Assembly: GCA_940337035.1 (NCBI GenBank)
Contig: CALNHX010003328.1
Span: 62,001-126,000 of the forward strand
DNA: 64,000 nucleotides
Source of the DNA: Agriotes lineatus
Taxonomy: Eukaryota > Arthropoda > Insecta > Coleoptera > Elateridae
Direction: 5' to 3'
A program made the translations under genes and the position numbers. Below the pieces are notes generated by a model, which saw nothing but the letters and a program-made list of their open reading frames with translations, was not told the origin of the DNA and did not search any database. Shown here in pieces: positions 12,352 through 23,308 of this stretch. Each line of letters begins with the position of its first letter. The first letter of the stretch is position 1.

Positions 12352-12359
12352 TATATAAG
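12352..12359 (+). promoter_or_regulatory. TATA box of the odorant receptor gene
   Basis: The sequence tatataag lies 57-64 nt upstream of the start ATG at 12416, a spacing that allows transcription to begin about 30 nt before the ATG. It is inferred from position and sequence only. Confidence 0.45.
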
Positions 12360-12415
12360 GCTGTTAGCTTCTTTTAGCCTTCGTTTAACTTTCTAAGCTA
12401 TTTTGTAGCAGCAAA

Positions 12416-12628
12416 ATGGCGTCACGTCAATTGATTAAAGAATCACTCATGCTTCTAAATACAATCGGTCTAAATCCTATCAGCAGTCAACATCAACATG
12501 CGTCAAAGCTTTTAATTCCCTTTTTGGTTTACTCTACATTGGGAATCGAAATTCTATTGAAAGTGATGTTTCACTGGCAGGGAATAGATTCTGCAGATGG
12601 AGCCACTGTGTTTATTGCTATATATCAG
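12416..12628 (+). CDS. Odorant receptor exon 1
   Basis: 71 codons in phase 0, from the ATG in context gcaaaATGG to a CAG|GTATAA donor. It encodes the cytoplasmic N-terminus (MASRQLIKESLMLLNTIGLN), TM1 and the start of TM2. Reading on after the donor ends within one codon, which supports splicing here. Confidence 0.8.
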
Positions 12629-15600
12629 GTATAATCATAAGCTTAAGGCTGTGTTGCTCTATAGTGTTCAAGCTATCTATCTCTTACTTAGTATGATTAT
12701 GTCAGGCTAAAAAACTTAAGACACTTACTTTTCTCTAAGTGGTTAGGGATTTTTATAGTATGTCGGTCTTATACTGGCACAAACTTAAAGTAGAACTTTA
12801 GAGAGACGTTATTAAATGCGAAAACCCTTACCAAACCATTATTTTTTATAACTTTCGAACAGATCTGTTTTTCCGATACACATTTTGGTAATTTTCAATT
12901 TTCACATTTTATAAGGCGCGTTTTTGGAATTTCTTCTGATGGACGCTTAGAAATCAGATTTACCTCGAATTATTTTCGGGAGTAAGCCGACCTTCTGTCT
13001 GCATGCAGTGTTAGGTATTGGACCATTTGTTGCTCTATTTTCACGCATTTTGACGTTTTATTGAATTTACTTTAGACCTCGATATTGTTGACGTTACTTT
13101 CGATAATCTAGCAATCTATCAATTTTTTATCGTACTTCTGCAGCAGTTATCCACTCCTGCGTCCCGATGGAAGTTACTTACTGTTATATGCATACTATCA
13201 CAAATCACTGTAGTGTAAACAACTCTCCGTTGTTTACAATTTTCACTTGCCCTGTTATAGTTTATAAATGTATGCTGAACGTTGCTATTTGTAAAATACT
13301 ACAGGGTTAAGCTCCACCAACACGCGGACTCATTTGCCGATTCGAATAAAGTGAGTTTTTTGAATTTGAAAGATAGTATATCTTATTTATTATTACAACC
13401 TTTGATAAGACCTCGTCGTGCAATGGAATCTGAGGGTCATTTTTTCAATACTTTTTTAACGCTTTTGTACCTTCGTATGCTATTCGTTCAATAACACTTT
13501 TATAAATAGTTATATAAAAATCTGTAAATGGGTTTACACCAAACTTTCCTCGCGCGAATTAGATCAATTTGCAACTTTAAAAAAACGTATCTCGCTGGGG
13601 TTTGAACCCGCCGCATCGGCATAGCGATCGTAACCACATTGATAAGTCGAACTGCGTTATCCAGCCTTATTGAAATGAGTGCGACGCGGCTCTGTTTAAA
13701 GGAATGGTCTTATTGTTAAAAGGTTTCGACTCTTTTGTTACGTTATCCTGTATCTGTTGAGTCCTATTTGCGAAAATGTAAAGCCTGATCTATGTGAAAA
13801 TTATTACTTCCTTCTATTTCAAAACAAAAGCAAAAATAAACAACATTTAATTTTTTTAAGGTGCTCACCCTGTATATTGAACTGAACCTTCAGGTATATT
13901 GATATTAATCGGTTTTTTAAATTTAAAATTTGCCTTATTATGTCTTAGAATGTCAATAAATATTATTAGAAATAGTTCTTGAAAAATCATTGGTGGATTC
14001 TTTTATCTAATTACTTGATATCTGAAAAATTGATTTTCTAATATTTTTACTCTCATACGCATAAATCACAATACTTATGTCAACCAACTGTCAAAACAAA
14101 TCTGAAATTCAAATGACAACGGCCCAATTTTTGCAACGGTACACAACAATATTAAAAACACAGTAAGTAATTCGTTCTTAATTAGTTCACCTTATTGTCT
14201 GTATTTCATTTATAGTTATAATTTTAATAAGAAATCACCCACCTTTCATTTGGTTCGCACAACGTTCCAAACGTCAACCTCCTTTTGATTCGCCAATTGA
14301 CGTTTTCAAGCACCTTCCTGCAATGCACGGCTTACAGACAGACAAGATGTCCCCACCGTCCAAGATCTGCAAGCTCTACCTTTTCCACAGCACTCAGTCA
14401 ACAAATCCTGTATACATCTACTTGCTATCACATCTGCCACCCTTCTGGAATGTGGTTCTTTTACACGATGATCCTCTTCTGGAAGCCTTAACTAGCACCA
14501 AACAGCTTGACGTAATTCAATTTGATTAATGTAATATGTCAAATGAGCTTTTCCAATAAAATTGATCCATTATATTTTTTCAATGATTCACTTTTGTAGA
14601 ATAATTCTGCTATTCATTAGTTTTTACCACATACCAATAATCTTCATTCGTTAAGCCTTTGCTTCTTCTTGTTATTTCAAAATTACATTTTTATTCACCA
14701 CGTAGATTTTAAGTATACCCTTTTTTATTAGTTAAAACATTTTTATAGCACATGTTAAAGTGTGCTTTTATCAACTCAAAACAAAAGGACAAGTTTTACT
14801 TTAACTGCAAGGGTAGATAAAGTAGCACTTTAACATCAAGGATAGATAAAGTAATTTAATTTTATAACTTTTGTTTAAATTAAATATGACAGCTTCGTAT
14901 TATCGTAGCAACCCAATCTAGCTACTGACATTTTGAAATGTGACTGACTGTCCTTATTTTCTTTTGAAATTGTTAAAGTTCTTGCTATAGAAAAAAATAT
15001 TGTATTATACACGACGATAAAGTTATTTCTATCCACTCTTGAATCATTAACGTCTCGACTTCGTCTCGACGTTAAACGATTCACTCGTGGATACAATTTA
15101 ACTTTATCGTCTTGTATAATAAATTACTATTAATCAGATCTAATCCGTTTTTCTACATTTTAAAAACTTATTATTATCAATAATTAAAACAAATCTACTT
15201 AACGATATCATATCCTTTTTATATCTTCTTAATCTATTTGAGTTAAACTTACTAAATTTTTATTTTATTTCAAATCAAGTATTTGTCATTCGTTCCAAAC
15301 TGCAATTTATACAATATTATATTATTATCAAATCTACCTGTTTTTAAAATAGCTATTTTCCATTCACATTTCCGCCTTAACCCGAATAAATCCAAATTAT
15401 TTTTAACCATTGTAAACACTTAATATTTTGTAAATTTGGTTCTAACACACATATGGTTGTATCATTACAATATATATTATTTGTCTGAAATTTTCATTGT
15501 TCAATTAACGCCCGAGCCTTCGGTATTTGATTCAGGGGGCTAAAACAAATCGAAAATTAAGAGTGGAAAATGTTCCGATTGTCTCTCGTTATCAAGTTAG

Positions 15601-18600
15601 TGATAAAAATGTAAAGAAAAAGTTTTATCGCATGGTCGCTCCAATTAAATTAGGTGGCTATGGCGATGTTAAAAATGTATGAATCGTTCTGTCATATTGA
15701 CAAGTATCATTTCCTTCGGTTTTGTGTGTTTAAAATGGAACGATACTACTGTAATCGAGATTACGTCGATATGTTGAAAGTATTAAGTGCATGTAATGAC
15801 AATGCCACTACTGCTGCTAGGGTATATGCGGAGAGGTTTCAAAATCGTCGGCACCCTGATGCAAAAACTATAAGACGGGTAGAACAAAAATTACTGTGAA
15901 AACAGGTAATTTAAGTCCTAGAAAAAATCAGGCAGGGCGTCAACCTACACTAAGTGTCGATCAAGAACAGCAAATTCTTGAATTTGTTGAGGCGGAACCA
16001 AGCAACTCCTTCGAATTGTATCGTCCCAAACTCATGTCCAAAAAGATACAATTCACAGATTATTAAGGAGAATTGGTCTGCATCCATTTAGGCCTCAAAA
16101 AGTTCAAGTTCTGCATGACGGGGATGGGGAGCTTCGAGTCAATTTTAGTAGATGGTTGTTGGATAGCGTGAACAATGATTTACATTTCATTGAAAAGATT
16201 CTGTTGAGTGATAAATCCACATTTACTGAGACAGGTATCATAAATACTCATAACCTACATGGGATGAAAATCCCCACCTAGTACGCTAAAGATCTTATCA
16301 AAGACGATGGTCAATTAAAATTTGGGCTGCGTTATTAAATAATAATGTAATTGGTCCACACATTCTACCTAACCGTCTTAATTCAGCCAGGTATCTTCAA
16401 TTTTGAAACGAAAATTTACCACTGCCACTGCTCAATGAAGTTCCATTAGCAGCTAGATTAAATTGTTGGTTCCAACATGATGATGCACCGGCACGTTATG
16501 GAATACAAGTGAGAAATATCCCGAATTAAAAATTCTCTGAGAGGTGGATTGGAAGAGGTGGACCCATACCATGGCCTCCTAGATCACCGCATCTGAATCC
16601 GTTGGATTACTTTTTCTGGGGCTGTTTGGAAGAACAGGTTTACCGCTAACCAGTTCTGAATCCTGAAGATGTGATGGCCCGTATTCACGCTGCTGTGGTG
16701 TAAATAGACGATAATATGCTACAGAGCGTTCGTGTTTCCTTGATAAATCGCGCGATTGATTGCCTTGAAGTAGAAGGCGATCTGTTTGAACACATTTTGT
16801 GACAACAGATGTGGAAAATATCTTGTTTTCTAGTATTATTCGTTTTTAATAAAGTTTAAAATTGAAATATAAAATTTTCGTTTTTTATCAATAACTCTAT
16901 AACGAGGGACAATCGAAAAATTTTTCACTCTTAATTTTCGATTTATTTTAGCCCCTTGAATCAAATCCCAAAAACACGGGCTTCAATTTTGAGACATACT
17001 GTATACTGTGTAATGTGTATGCAAAATATCATCTCTGACAAATAGATTTTGAGTTATACCGCCAACAGACAGACAGACAGACAGACGGACGGAATTGAGA
17101 AAACCTTTTTTTGTCATCTAAGCACCCTGAAACGTGGAGATCTGAAGAAACCTCGGAAGGTGATTTTTTCGTGATTACAATACTTCCTTCGTCTTTTAGA
17201 CGAGGGAAGTAATAATGTGTCATTGTTGAGACAGACAACGCAAAATAGAGAAACTCAACGTGTAGCAAACTTTCATAATGGGTAACTCAGCGTTCAACCA
17301 AGCCAGACGCAAAACTCTTTTACAAGGAAAGGGATGGAATATTAAACTATATAATATTTTTGCAATAAATTTTTTATTTAAATTCTGAGTTAGTTTTGAA
17401 TATACATATTTAGTTTAACTTCATATGATTGTTTACCTATTGTGATTGTATTTAATTGCATGTAGAAAAAGAAGCACGTTGAAAGAAAATCCAACATTCT
17501 TCTTGTGGGGTTATTTAAAGTCGTTGGTCTATGCCAATAAACCTCGAACTATTGACGCTTTGAAATTGAACATCGAACGCTGCATTAATGAAATTACACC
17601 TGATCTATTGCACAAAGTTACCGAAAATTGGGTTTATCAGATTCGATCCTGCAAACGAAGCCGAGGTGGACATTTGAATAATGTGTTATTCAAAACATAA
17701 TTGTCATAAGTTGTACTAGAAAATAAAGAAAAAGTTTTCCTTTTGTCTCAAATATTTTGTATTTTATTTAATTTTAAAAACATATCGTTCCTATTGGGAA
17801 ACCTTATACTTACGAAATTTTGAAACTTCATACTATTATTACTAATATGCTAGTCAATGAGATACTGTATGCACTACTTCGAGATATACCTTCGCTTCGG
17901 TCAGAAACCCTCGGTCTGTAACCATGTCAACCTCAGGAAAAAACATATTCATATCTCCCTTAATACATAGATATCTATTTCTCTTTTTTTTACTTCCCTG
18001 GTCTAAAAGACGAAGAAATCGCGTGAAAGTTACCTTTAGAGATTTCTCCAAAACTTCAGGTTTCAGGGTTCCTAGATGACGAAAAACAGGTTTTATCAAT
18101 TCCGTCTGTCTGTCTGTCTGCCTGGCTGTTGTCGTTATAGCTCAAAAACGATTTGTCGGAGCATAAAACCGAGAACATTTTAGACAAATATATACAGGGT
18201 CAGCACCTTAAAAAATAAAATTTTGTTTATTTTTTATTTAACTTTGCAATAAATACAAGTAATAATTTGTACATAGTGCAGGCTTTATTTTTACCAAAAA
18301 TGGGCCCCAATAGATTCAGAATAAATGTTGTACGATACAAAAAGGCGCTACAAATTAGTGTGTTACTTAATATAGCTGCAACGCAGAAATTCGAAGGGTC
18401 AGTGCTCCGTAGCTCAGGTAGAAATAGCCCGTTCCTTTGCAATATCCCACAGAACGTTGTGACTGCATACGCGGTCCGCCTGCCTTTCGAATTCGACCAC
18501 CGATAACGTCTTTTTTATTTGAAGATTTATTTAATTTATTAGAAACGTGAAGATATTTTTACTCCTAATTTAATTTGATTTTTAAAATTATTTAGTGTCA

Positions 18601-20093
18601 CAATGTCGACGAGGGAAGTTTTGGGTAAAGACTTTTACAGATTTTGTTATAGATTTACGATTAATCGACTATTATTTACGTTTTTAATTTCTGCATAGAG
18701 TAAATAATCTGGCATATGCTAATGCATATTTCTAAAATCTTTTGCATGTATTTTGCACATGTTTTCAGAATAGTGTGCATATATTTGCGCATATTTTCCA
18801 TTCTCTAGTAATAATCTTTCTCAAACTATTTGTCAAACAAGAAAGTTAGACCCACGTGGCGTAATTTTTAGTTTTGCTGAACCCATTTGATCAAATAATT
18901 ATTTCAAAATATCTACCATTTGTGTATTTCTTTTTACTATACTAAATGTGGTCATCTTGATTATATTTTTTCTGCAAATGTTCTTTCACTAAGATTGTTC
19001 GTTACTAGTGTGAAATTCTTGTACTACTCGTAAGATCGTTGGTTTCAGATATCGCCTAAGATGTTGGTAATAATTCTACACCGTAGAAGGTTGGCTACAT
19101 TACTGAATAAAATTGAGCAGTTGTTCTGGCCAGTGGACAAGTATGGACAAGAATTAGAAAACGATATTCAAATAATGTGCAACCGCATGTGGATACTATT
19201 TAAATGTTCTTTAGCTGCTGGAACAGTCGCCTGCGTTGCATATTGTTCTAAACCTATTATATTAAAATCTAGAACATTACCGTTTGCTACTTATCATTCA
19301 CTTTCAACAAATAATACACCCCTGTTTGAAATAGCATATGCAGCAGAAGTGGGAATTGGGATTATTGGATTTCCGGCCTTGTTAGGATTCGATTTACTAT
19401 TCGCCTCCCTAGTTATTCATCTCGTCAATGAATTCAAAATATTGAAAACCGGTTTTGCAACATTATCTTTCGACACCAACTTAGCTGAACGGGACGACGG
19501 TACTTCCGCAAAAACAATTTCATTGTTGATCGATCATCACAGTTTGATTTTGGAGTAAGTATTTCATCTATTTAGTTACATTTTTAAACTGTATACTTTA
19601 ATTGAAGGTGCGTTAAGGATATGAATACCATATACTCTTTGTTGCTATTGAATCAGTTCATTACAAGCGCAATTTGTATATGTATGGGATTATTTAGTAT
19701 AATGAGCAGTGGGTAAGGAAAGTTAAAATAATAAGCGATAGCTATTAAAATACTAAATATAAATTCCGTAGCTTTCCCCCCAATGTGGAACAAATTGTCA
19801 GCAATCTTGGGTATCTGTCAACATTTTCTGGACTGCTGTTCCTATATTGCATAGCAGGGTCACTGTTGATAGCTGAGGTATGTATAGAGACAATGTAAAA
19901 CATCCACTCTCTAATCGATTTAGTTTTTGTTTAGAGTGAGAGTGTTGGTATCGCAGTCTATGAAGCCCCATGGTGGAAAACAGGAAACACATCACTAAAG
20001 AAAATGTTGATTCTTTCAATTCAACGTGCTCAAAAGGTTGAAGTGTTAAATGCTGGAGAAATGTTGACGTTAAACTTGAATACCTTCACTTCT
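12416..20093 (+). CDS. Insect odorant receptor (7tm_6), five exons, C-terminal exon not found
   Basis: The gene encodes a seven-transmembrane odorant receptor, which in insects sits in the dendrites of olfactory neurons with inverted topology and forms a ligand-gated cation channel with Orco. Exons join in frame: 12416-12628, 19049-19554, 19608-19712, 19772-19877 and 19935-20093, all with GT donors and AG acceptors. Together they give 363 residues against a usual length near 400. Hydrophobic segments are visible in exon 1 (LLIPFLVYSTLGIEILL), exon 2 (two, including IGFPALLGFDLLFASLVIHL), exon 3 and exon 4. Exon 5 has the family's conserved C-terminal region (APWWKT ... AGEMLTLNLNTFTS). The last short exon, expected to encode the end of TM7, was not found before 21850. 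Reading on past the exon 5 donor gives ten residues and a stop. Either that exon lies further away or the gene is a 3'-truncated pseudogene. Exons 1-5 have no internal stops. Confidence 0.83.
12629..15002. other. Odorant receptor intron 1, 5' part
   Basis: AT-rich intronic sequence. A tRNA-like stretch on the minus strand near 13570-13680 has a B-box-like ggttcaaaccccag and is probably a SINE head. On the minus strand, 13872-13805 begins tacagggtgagcacc and includes ggaagtaataa, sharing ends with the hairpin-terminated repeats. The frame at 14323-14529 is unrecognised. No other exon is seen. Confidence 0.45.
15003..15120. repeat. 118-bp palindromic (foldback) element
   Basis: The left arm starts tattatacacgacgataaag and the right arm ends ctttatcgtcttgtataata. 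The two are inverted copies with a few mismatches and almost no spacer (centre near 15060-15064). It lies in intron 1 of the odorant receptor gene, just upstream of the mariner element, and resembles a short MITE. Confidence 0.8.
15510..16981 (+). mobile_element. mariner-type DNA transposon in odorant receptor intron
   Basis: Terminal inverted repeats of about 95-100 bp span 15510-15608 and 16883-16981. They share gcccg at the outer ends and ggctaaaa..aaatcgaaaattaagagtg inside. Between them is a decayed transposase in the same direction as the host gene. Overall length (1.47 kb) and layout fit Tc1/mariner. No outer target duplication was confirmed. Confidence 0.85.
15654..16801 (+). pseudogene. 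mariner-type transposase, broken
   Basis: The N-terminal helix-turn-helix (DUF4817-like) reads YVDMLKVLSACNDNATTAAR...AERFQNRRHPDAKTIRR near 15755-15885. Then come the linker SPRKNQAGRQPTL, the catalytic core (LLSDKSTFTE near 16205, FQHDDAPARY near 16470, SPHLNPLDYFFWG near 16585-16620) and a C-terminal block INRAIDCLEVEGDLFEHIL ending at 16801. Three Asp residues stand in catalytic positions, the last two about 40 residues apart. At least four stops or frameshifts (for example near 15898, 16280 and 16530) make it inactive. Confidence 0.85.
16985..17214 (+). repeat. Hairpin-terminated repeat, second subfamily
   Basis: It contains a CAGA microsatellite (near 17070-17095), the ctgaaacgtgGaGATCTG-like block seen at 2870-2890, and a terminal hairpin at 17182-17210 (acttccttcgtct / agacgagggaagt) followed by aataa. 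The stem sequence differs from the 2928 copy, but pairing is kept. It lies right after the mariner inside the intron. Confidence 0.65.
17450..17705 (+). pseudogene. C-terminal fragment of a second mariner-type transposase
   Basis: An open frame reads FFLWGYLKSLVYANKPRTID and goes on to NIERCINEITPDLLHKV...RSRGGHLNNVLFKT, which is the C-terminus of a mariner-family transposase: the FFLWG block after the third catalytic Asp, then the conserved RGGHL end. It differs from the 15.5-kb element. The N-terminal and catalytic parts are absent. It is also inside odorant receptor intron 1. Confidence 0.75.
17992..18190 (-). repeat. Hairpin-terminated repeat, diverged reverse copy
   Basis: On the minus strand it shows a CAGA microsatellite (complement near 18103-18122), a gaaac-ctgaa block and a terminal ...cgtcttttagaccagggaagtaaa (17992-18019) close to the 17182 hairpin. 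A separate terminus-like atatacagggtcagcacc starts at about 18188 on the plus strand. Confidence 0.5.
19049..19554 (+). CDS. Odorant receptor exon 2
   Basis: Acceptor TTGGTTTCAG at 19048 and donor GGA|GTAAGT after 19554. It joins exon 1 in phase 0 (IYQ|ISPKMLVIIL) and leaves phase 2. It encodes RRRLATLLNKIEQLFWPVDKYG, typical of the odorant receptor loop after TM2, then TM3, the extracellular loop and TM4, ending in DHHSLILE. Confidence 0.83.
19608..19712 (+). CDS. Odorant receptor exon 3
   Basis: Acceptor ..TTGAAG|G and donor GG|GTAAGG; 105 nt entered and left in phase 2. It encodes CVKDMNTIYSLLLLNQFITS and the TM5 stretch AICICMGLFSIMSS, matching the H..I...V..L......L..F..S pattern of the family. 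Confidence 0.8.
19772..19877 (+). CDS. Odorant receptor exon 4
   Basis: Acceptor CCGTAG|C and donor GAG|GTATGT; 106 nt restoring phase 0. It encodes TM6 (LGYLSTFSGLLFLYCIAGSL) and ends LLIAE, the standard position before the ES...A.Y exon of odorant receptors. Confidence 0.8.
19935..20093 (+). CDS. Odorant receptor exon 5
   Basis: Acceptor TTTTGTTTAG and donor TCT|GTAAGT; 53 codons in phase 0. It encodes SESVGIAVYEAPWWKTGNTS, then RAQKVEVLNAGEMLTLNLNT and FTS. This is the conserved C-terminal region up to the middle of TM7, where insect odorant receptors commonly have a last intron. Confidence 0.82.
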
Positions 20094-20530
20094 GTAAGTG
20101 TACAGCAAACTGAAAGAAGTTAAAGTATCGTTTGATAGAAAAAAAAGAATTAGAGCAGGTACAAGTATAATTACAATGCATGAACATTAGCCAGAAAGCC
20201 GCTTCAGCCATCTGCCGGAAACCACGTGGATGTTGTAACGCAGCTTCTTTAGTTCTACTGTGGTTCAAAACCACCGTTACAAGTCGTATTAAATAAAGAC
20301 GTCTAGTATACATTAATATTTGAATGATTATTTTTGTCGTAGCGATCTCAACTAATCAGAAGGCTGGATTTAGTTAAATTATCTTGTGTAATTTCGATTA
20401 GACAAGATTGATTATACTAGAGTAACTTTACTAGGAGACGCAATACAAACAAATCGAGCTGCTAATAAAATCTTTATTTGTTCCTAATATTAAAATTTAC
20501 TCAAAAAATAATCAAATTGTATATAATGCG
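20094..20530. other. Sequence after odorant receptor exon 5
   Basis: Searched for a terminal exon with the family's A.SY....LR ending; none was found. The sequence is AT-rich and no other feature is seen. Confidence 0.4.
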
Positions 20531-20700
20531 TACTTCGAACAGGTTATACGTTTCAAACTTCCTGCACAATAACAAATCGTTTCAGTTTGACAGAATAATC
20601 CTCCCGCTGCGCGGTTGAACTATTTAACCTGTCAAGCTGACACTCTTTTATTATTGTGCAACGAGTTATCGACATATAACCCGATAATATCGAAGTACTT
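20531..20700. repeat. 170-bp imperfect foldback element
   Basis: The outer ends are tacttcga and cgaagta. Matching inner inverted blocks include ggttata/tataacc, tgcacaataa/ttattgtgca and cagtttgacag/ctgtcaagctg. It is a probable old MITE in the region where the last odorant receptor exon would be expected. Confidence 0.6.
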
Positions 20701-21851
20701 ATAGTATTACTACTGATTATTTGCCTCGTTAGTTGCTACTTAGCTCAGTAACGAAAGAAATCCTACCTTTAATTCACACTTGACAGTGGAGGTTACGGAT
20801 AATCAATGCAACAGGGTTTCGGTAGCCGATCCCACTAGGCTACAACTCAAGATCTGAAACTAAATACTGTACATATCCTCTCCAACAAAAGTCAATCTGT
20901 TTACAAAAGGTATACACATACACTCATATATTAGCTTTAAACACGTACATATAAATAATAAATTACGTGTAAAATACCTAGAATACCTGGCCATGTCTAA
21001 TTCAAACGATAGTTGGTATTATCATATAATACTACGAGCATTTACCAATTACCATAACTACAATACATAACGGTAACTTACAGGCATCTACAATTAGTTA
21101 ATATTAAAAGACAATAACACGAATTATCTTATGCGTGAATTCTAACTCGCATTCTAGCCGTCCCGTGTTTGACGTTACGCGCCAACCAGACGTTTGGACC
21201 ACACTCAACAAAAAATAAATGTTGGGATGTATGATTCGAAATGATGCACTTTTACAAAATTCTACGTTCCAAGCAAAGGTCACGCACGTATTTGTTGCGA
21301 TCAGACGAGCACCACTCTCTGGAAATTTTGCAGATATATGTTGCAGATGCTGTCAGCTTTATAGGTGCCCTGCGATTGTTTCTCCCCGAATCACGGTGAG
21401 GGTTAGCGGACACCAGATTTAGAAGACGAACTGTTATTTTAACGCCTCGTAATAAAAATGCACTTTGTAGCATTACCCACTTTACGCACTAGGACGATCT
21501 TCCTGTTTAACGTTTACGAGCTGAATCCAACACCTTTTGGCCACACAATTGTAACAGTACGTTTACCTAACCCTATACTCCACTGTACCATTAATTTGTA
21601 TTGCTCTGGGTTTGCTAGCTGAAACAGACGTAGAGATATAAGACTCTATTAAAATCGTCAGTGCGGCTTAGGGTTCGCTAATATTGGTTTTAGGTTGCTC
21701 GTTGTCATATTGAATGCTAAAATTATGCATACAAACCCTGCCAGGAATAAAAACCCAACAGTTTACATAAAAAGATATATAATCTGTAAGAAAAACACAA
21801 ATACAAGAGAATACATGTACATAAAACACCAAGAATGAACGACGTCCAAAG
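20701..21851. other. Unassigned region
   Basis: A tRNA-like stretch on the minus strand near 20770-20850 (A-box-like tagcctagtgggatcggc) may be a SINE remnant. The short frames at 21219-21972 overlap one another in several frames and look like chance. No gene is supported. Confidence 0.35.
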
Positions 21852-22640
21852 CATGGAACGGGTGCCGGAGTTTTCTCTGACGATCTGAACCTCCGCCAAA
21901 GCATACCACTAGGCAAAATCGCCACTGTCTTCCAAGCGGAAGTAATTGGAATAATGCATGGTGCAAAAGCAATTCTTGAAAGGAAAATTGAGAATCAATG
22001 TATTGGTATCTTCAGTGACAGTAGAGCCGCTTTACTAGCCCTGGGCAGTTGCAAAATTACCTCAGGTGTGGTACTGTAGTGGCCGTGAAGCTCTCGAGGA
22101 TATCTCAAAAAATAATGTCGTTTCCCTTGTATGGGTGAAAAGACATGACGGTAACTACGGCAATGAGGACGTCAATGAGACTGCGAGACTGGCTTCCGGA
22201 CAACCTCTCTGGGGGCCAGAACCCGTAATCCCTATATCCCTGCAATATTAAGCTCTATGCTATATCAGAAACCTTAAACAGCTTCATACGAAGATGGGTT
22301 AACATGCAAAGCTGCCGGCAAGCAAGAGCTGCTATTACAGCGCCCTCGCCCAAGACAGCCAAATATTGCTTGCAACTGTCCCGAAGGAACCTTCGACTGG
22401 TCGTGGGTATTCTATCTGGACACTGCACTCTAAACCAACATACGCACAGGATGGGACTAGTGGACAGCAAAAACTGTCGCGGATGTAACGAGGATGACGA
22501 GACAGCAGAACACGTTCTGTGCCACTGTCCAGCTCTCGCAAGAGTCAGAGGATCCATGTTGGGGGATTTCTGGCCCGATATGGTCAGAATTAACAACACT
22601 CGAGTTGTTCTAATTTACTCTAGCAACTCATATTAATAGC
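21852..22640 (+). pseudogene. RNase H and C-terminal tail of an I-group LINE
   Basis: The first part is a ribonuclease H fragment: HGTGAGVFSDDLNLRQSIPL, then TVFQAEVIGI (catalytic Glu), then GIFSDSRAALLAL (catalytic Asp) near 22010. After frame changes, LVWVKRHDGNYGNEDVNETA gives the late RNase H Asp region. The following frame (22304-22636) is the typical tail: LVVGILSGHCTLNQHTHRMG, then CRGCNEDDETAEHVLCHCPA, a zinc-binding CCHC end found after RNase H in such elements. Everything upstream (endonuclease, RT) is missing, as expected for 5' truncation. Frameshifts make it dead. Confidence 0.82.
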
Positions 22641-23004
22641 TATTTTATCAGTAAGGTCAATGACAAACCTTTAATAAAAGAATAAAATTTTCTAAACACT
22701 TTTTTAAGAAAAAGTCACCTACTTAGGACAATCTTGCCATTAAATACAAAATTTAATTGTCAATCTAAATTCAGTAACACTATCGTATGTAATTTGAATC
22801 ACACATTGAGAAAAACGTAAAATATATACGGTGATCTATTGAAAAAATCAAAGTTTCCAGTGAAACGGGGAGTCGGCCGTTTACATTATATTTGTATCTC
22901 AATCCGAAATTATGTCTAGTATCCTAGTACCAAATTTCAACCAAATTCATTCATAAGTAACGGAGATAGAGGGATGGCTATGGTGTCATTGTCGCCCGGT
23001 ATAT
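22641..23004. other. Unassigned, repeat-like sequence before CR1/Jockey-type LINE
   Basis: The stretch near 22830-22990 begins acggtgatctattgaaaaaatcaaag and resembles the termini of the repeats at 2484 and 26655 (minus strand). No gene is seen. Confidence 0.4.
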
Positions 23005-23279
23005 AGGGTGACACGAATTACATCGGATCATCGGACAAGATTCGCCCTTTACGTGTTAAGCTGTTGAATCGCGAACAAGCCTTAAGCGTTCTTAAAAACA
23101 AACATAAATTAAATCTTAACACCAACGTAACAATTAAAGCGGATGAAACTCAAATGCAGCGTGATTATCTGAAATCCCTTCGGGAGAAGCTGAAAGAGAA
23201 AATTAATTTGGGAGAAACAAATTTAACAATCAAGTACATTAGGGGAACTCCCCAGATTGTAAAAACAAAAAACCAATAA
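23005..23279 (+). pseudogene. ORF1 C-terminus of the LINE
   Basis: The frame is open from about 23007: SSDKIRPLRVKLLNREQAL, then IKADETQMQRDYLKSLREKL and LGETNLTIKYIRGTPQIV, ending with a stop at 23279. This is the conserved end of ORF1 proteins (after the zinc knuckles) in CR1/Jockey-like elements. The N-terminal part is lost by 5' truncation. ORF2 begins about 30 nt further on in another frame. Confidence 0.75.
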
Positions 23280-23308
23280 ACAAAAATCCAATTGAGCGCC
23301 GAGTAGCA

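Noticed and set aside
14285..14529. Overlapping 68-codon frames in the odorant receptor intron, checked as missing exons
   Set aside because: They are not hydrophobic in the right way, have no fitting splice sites, and exons 1 and 2 already join perfectly.
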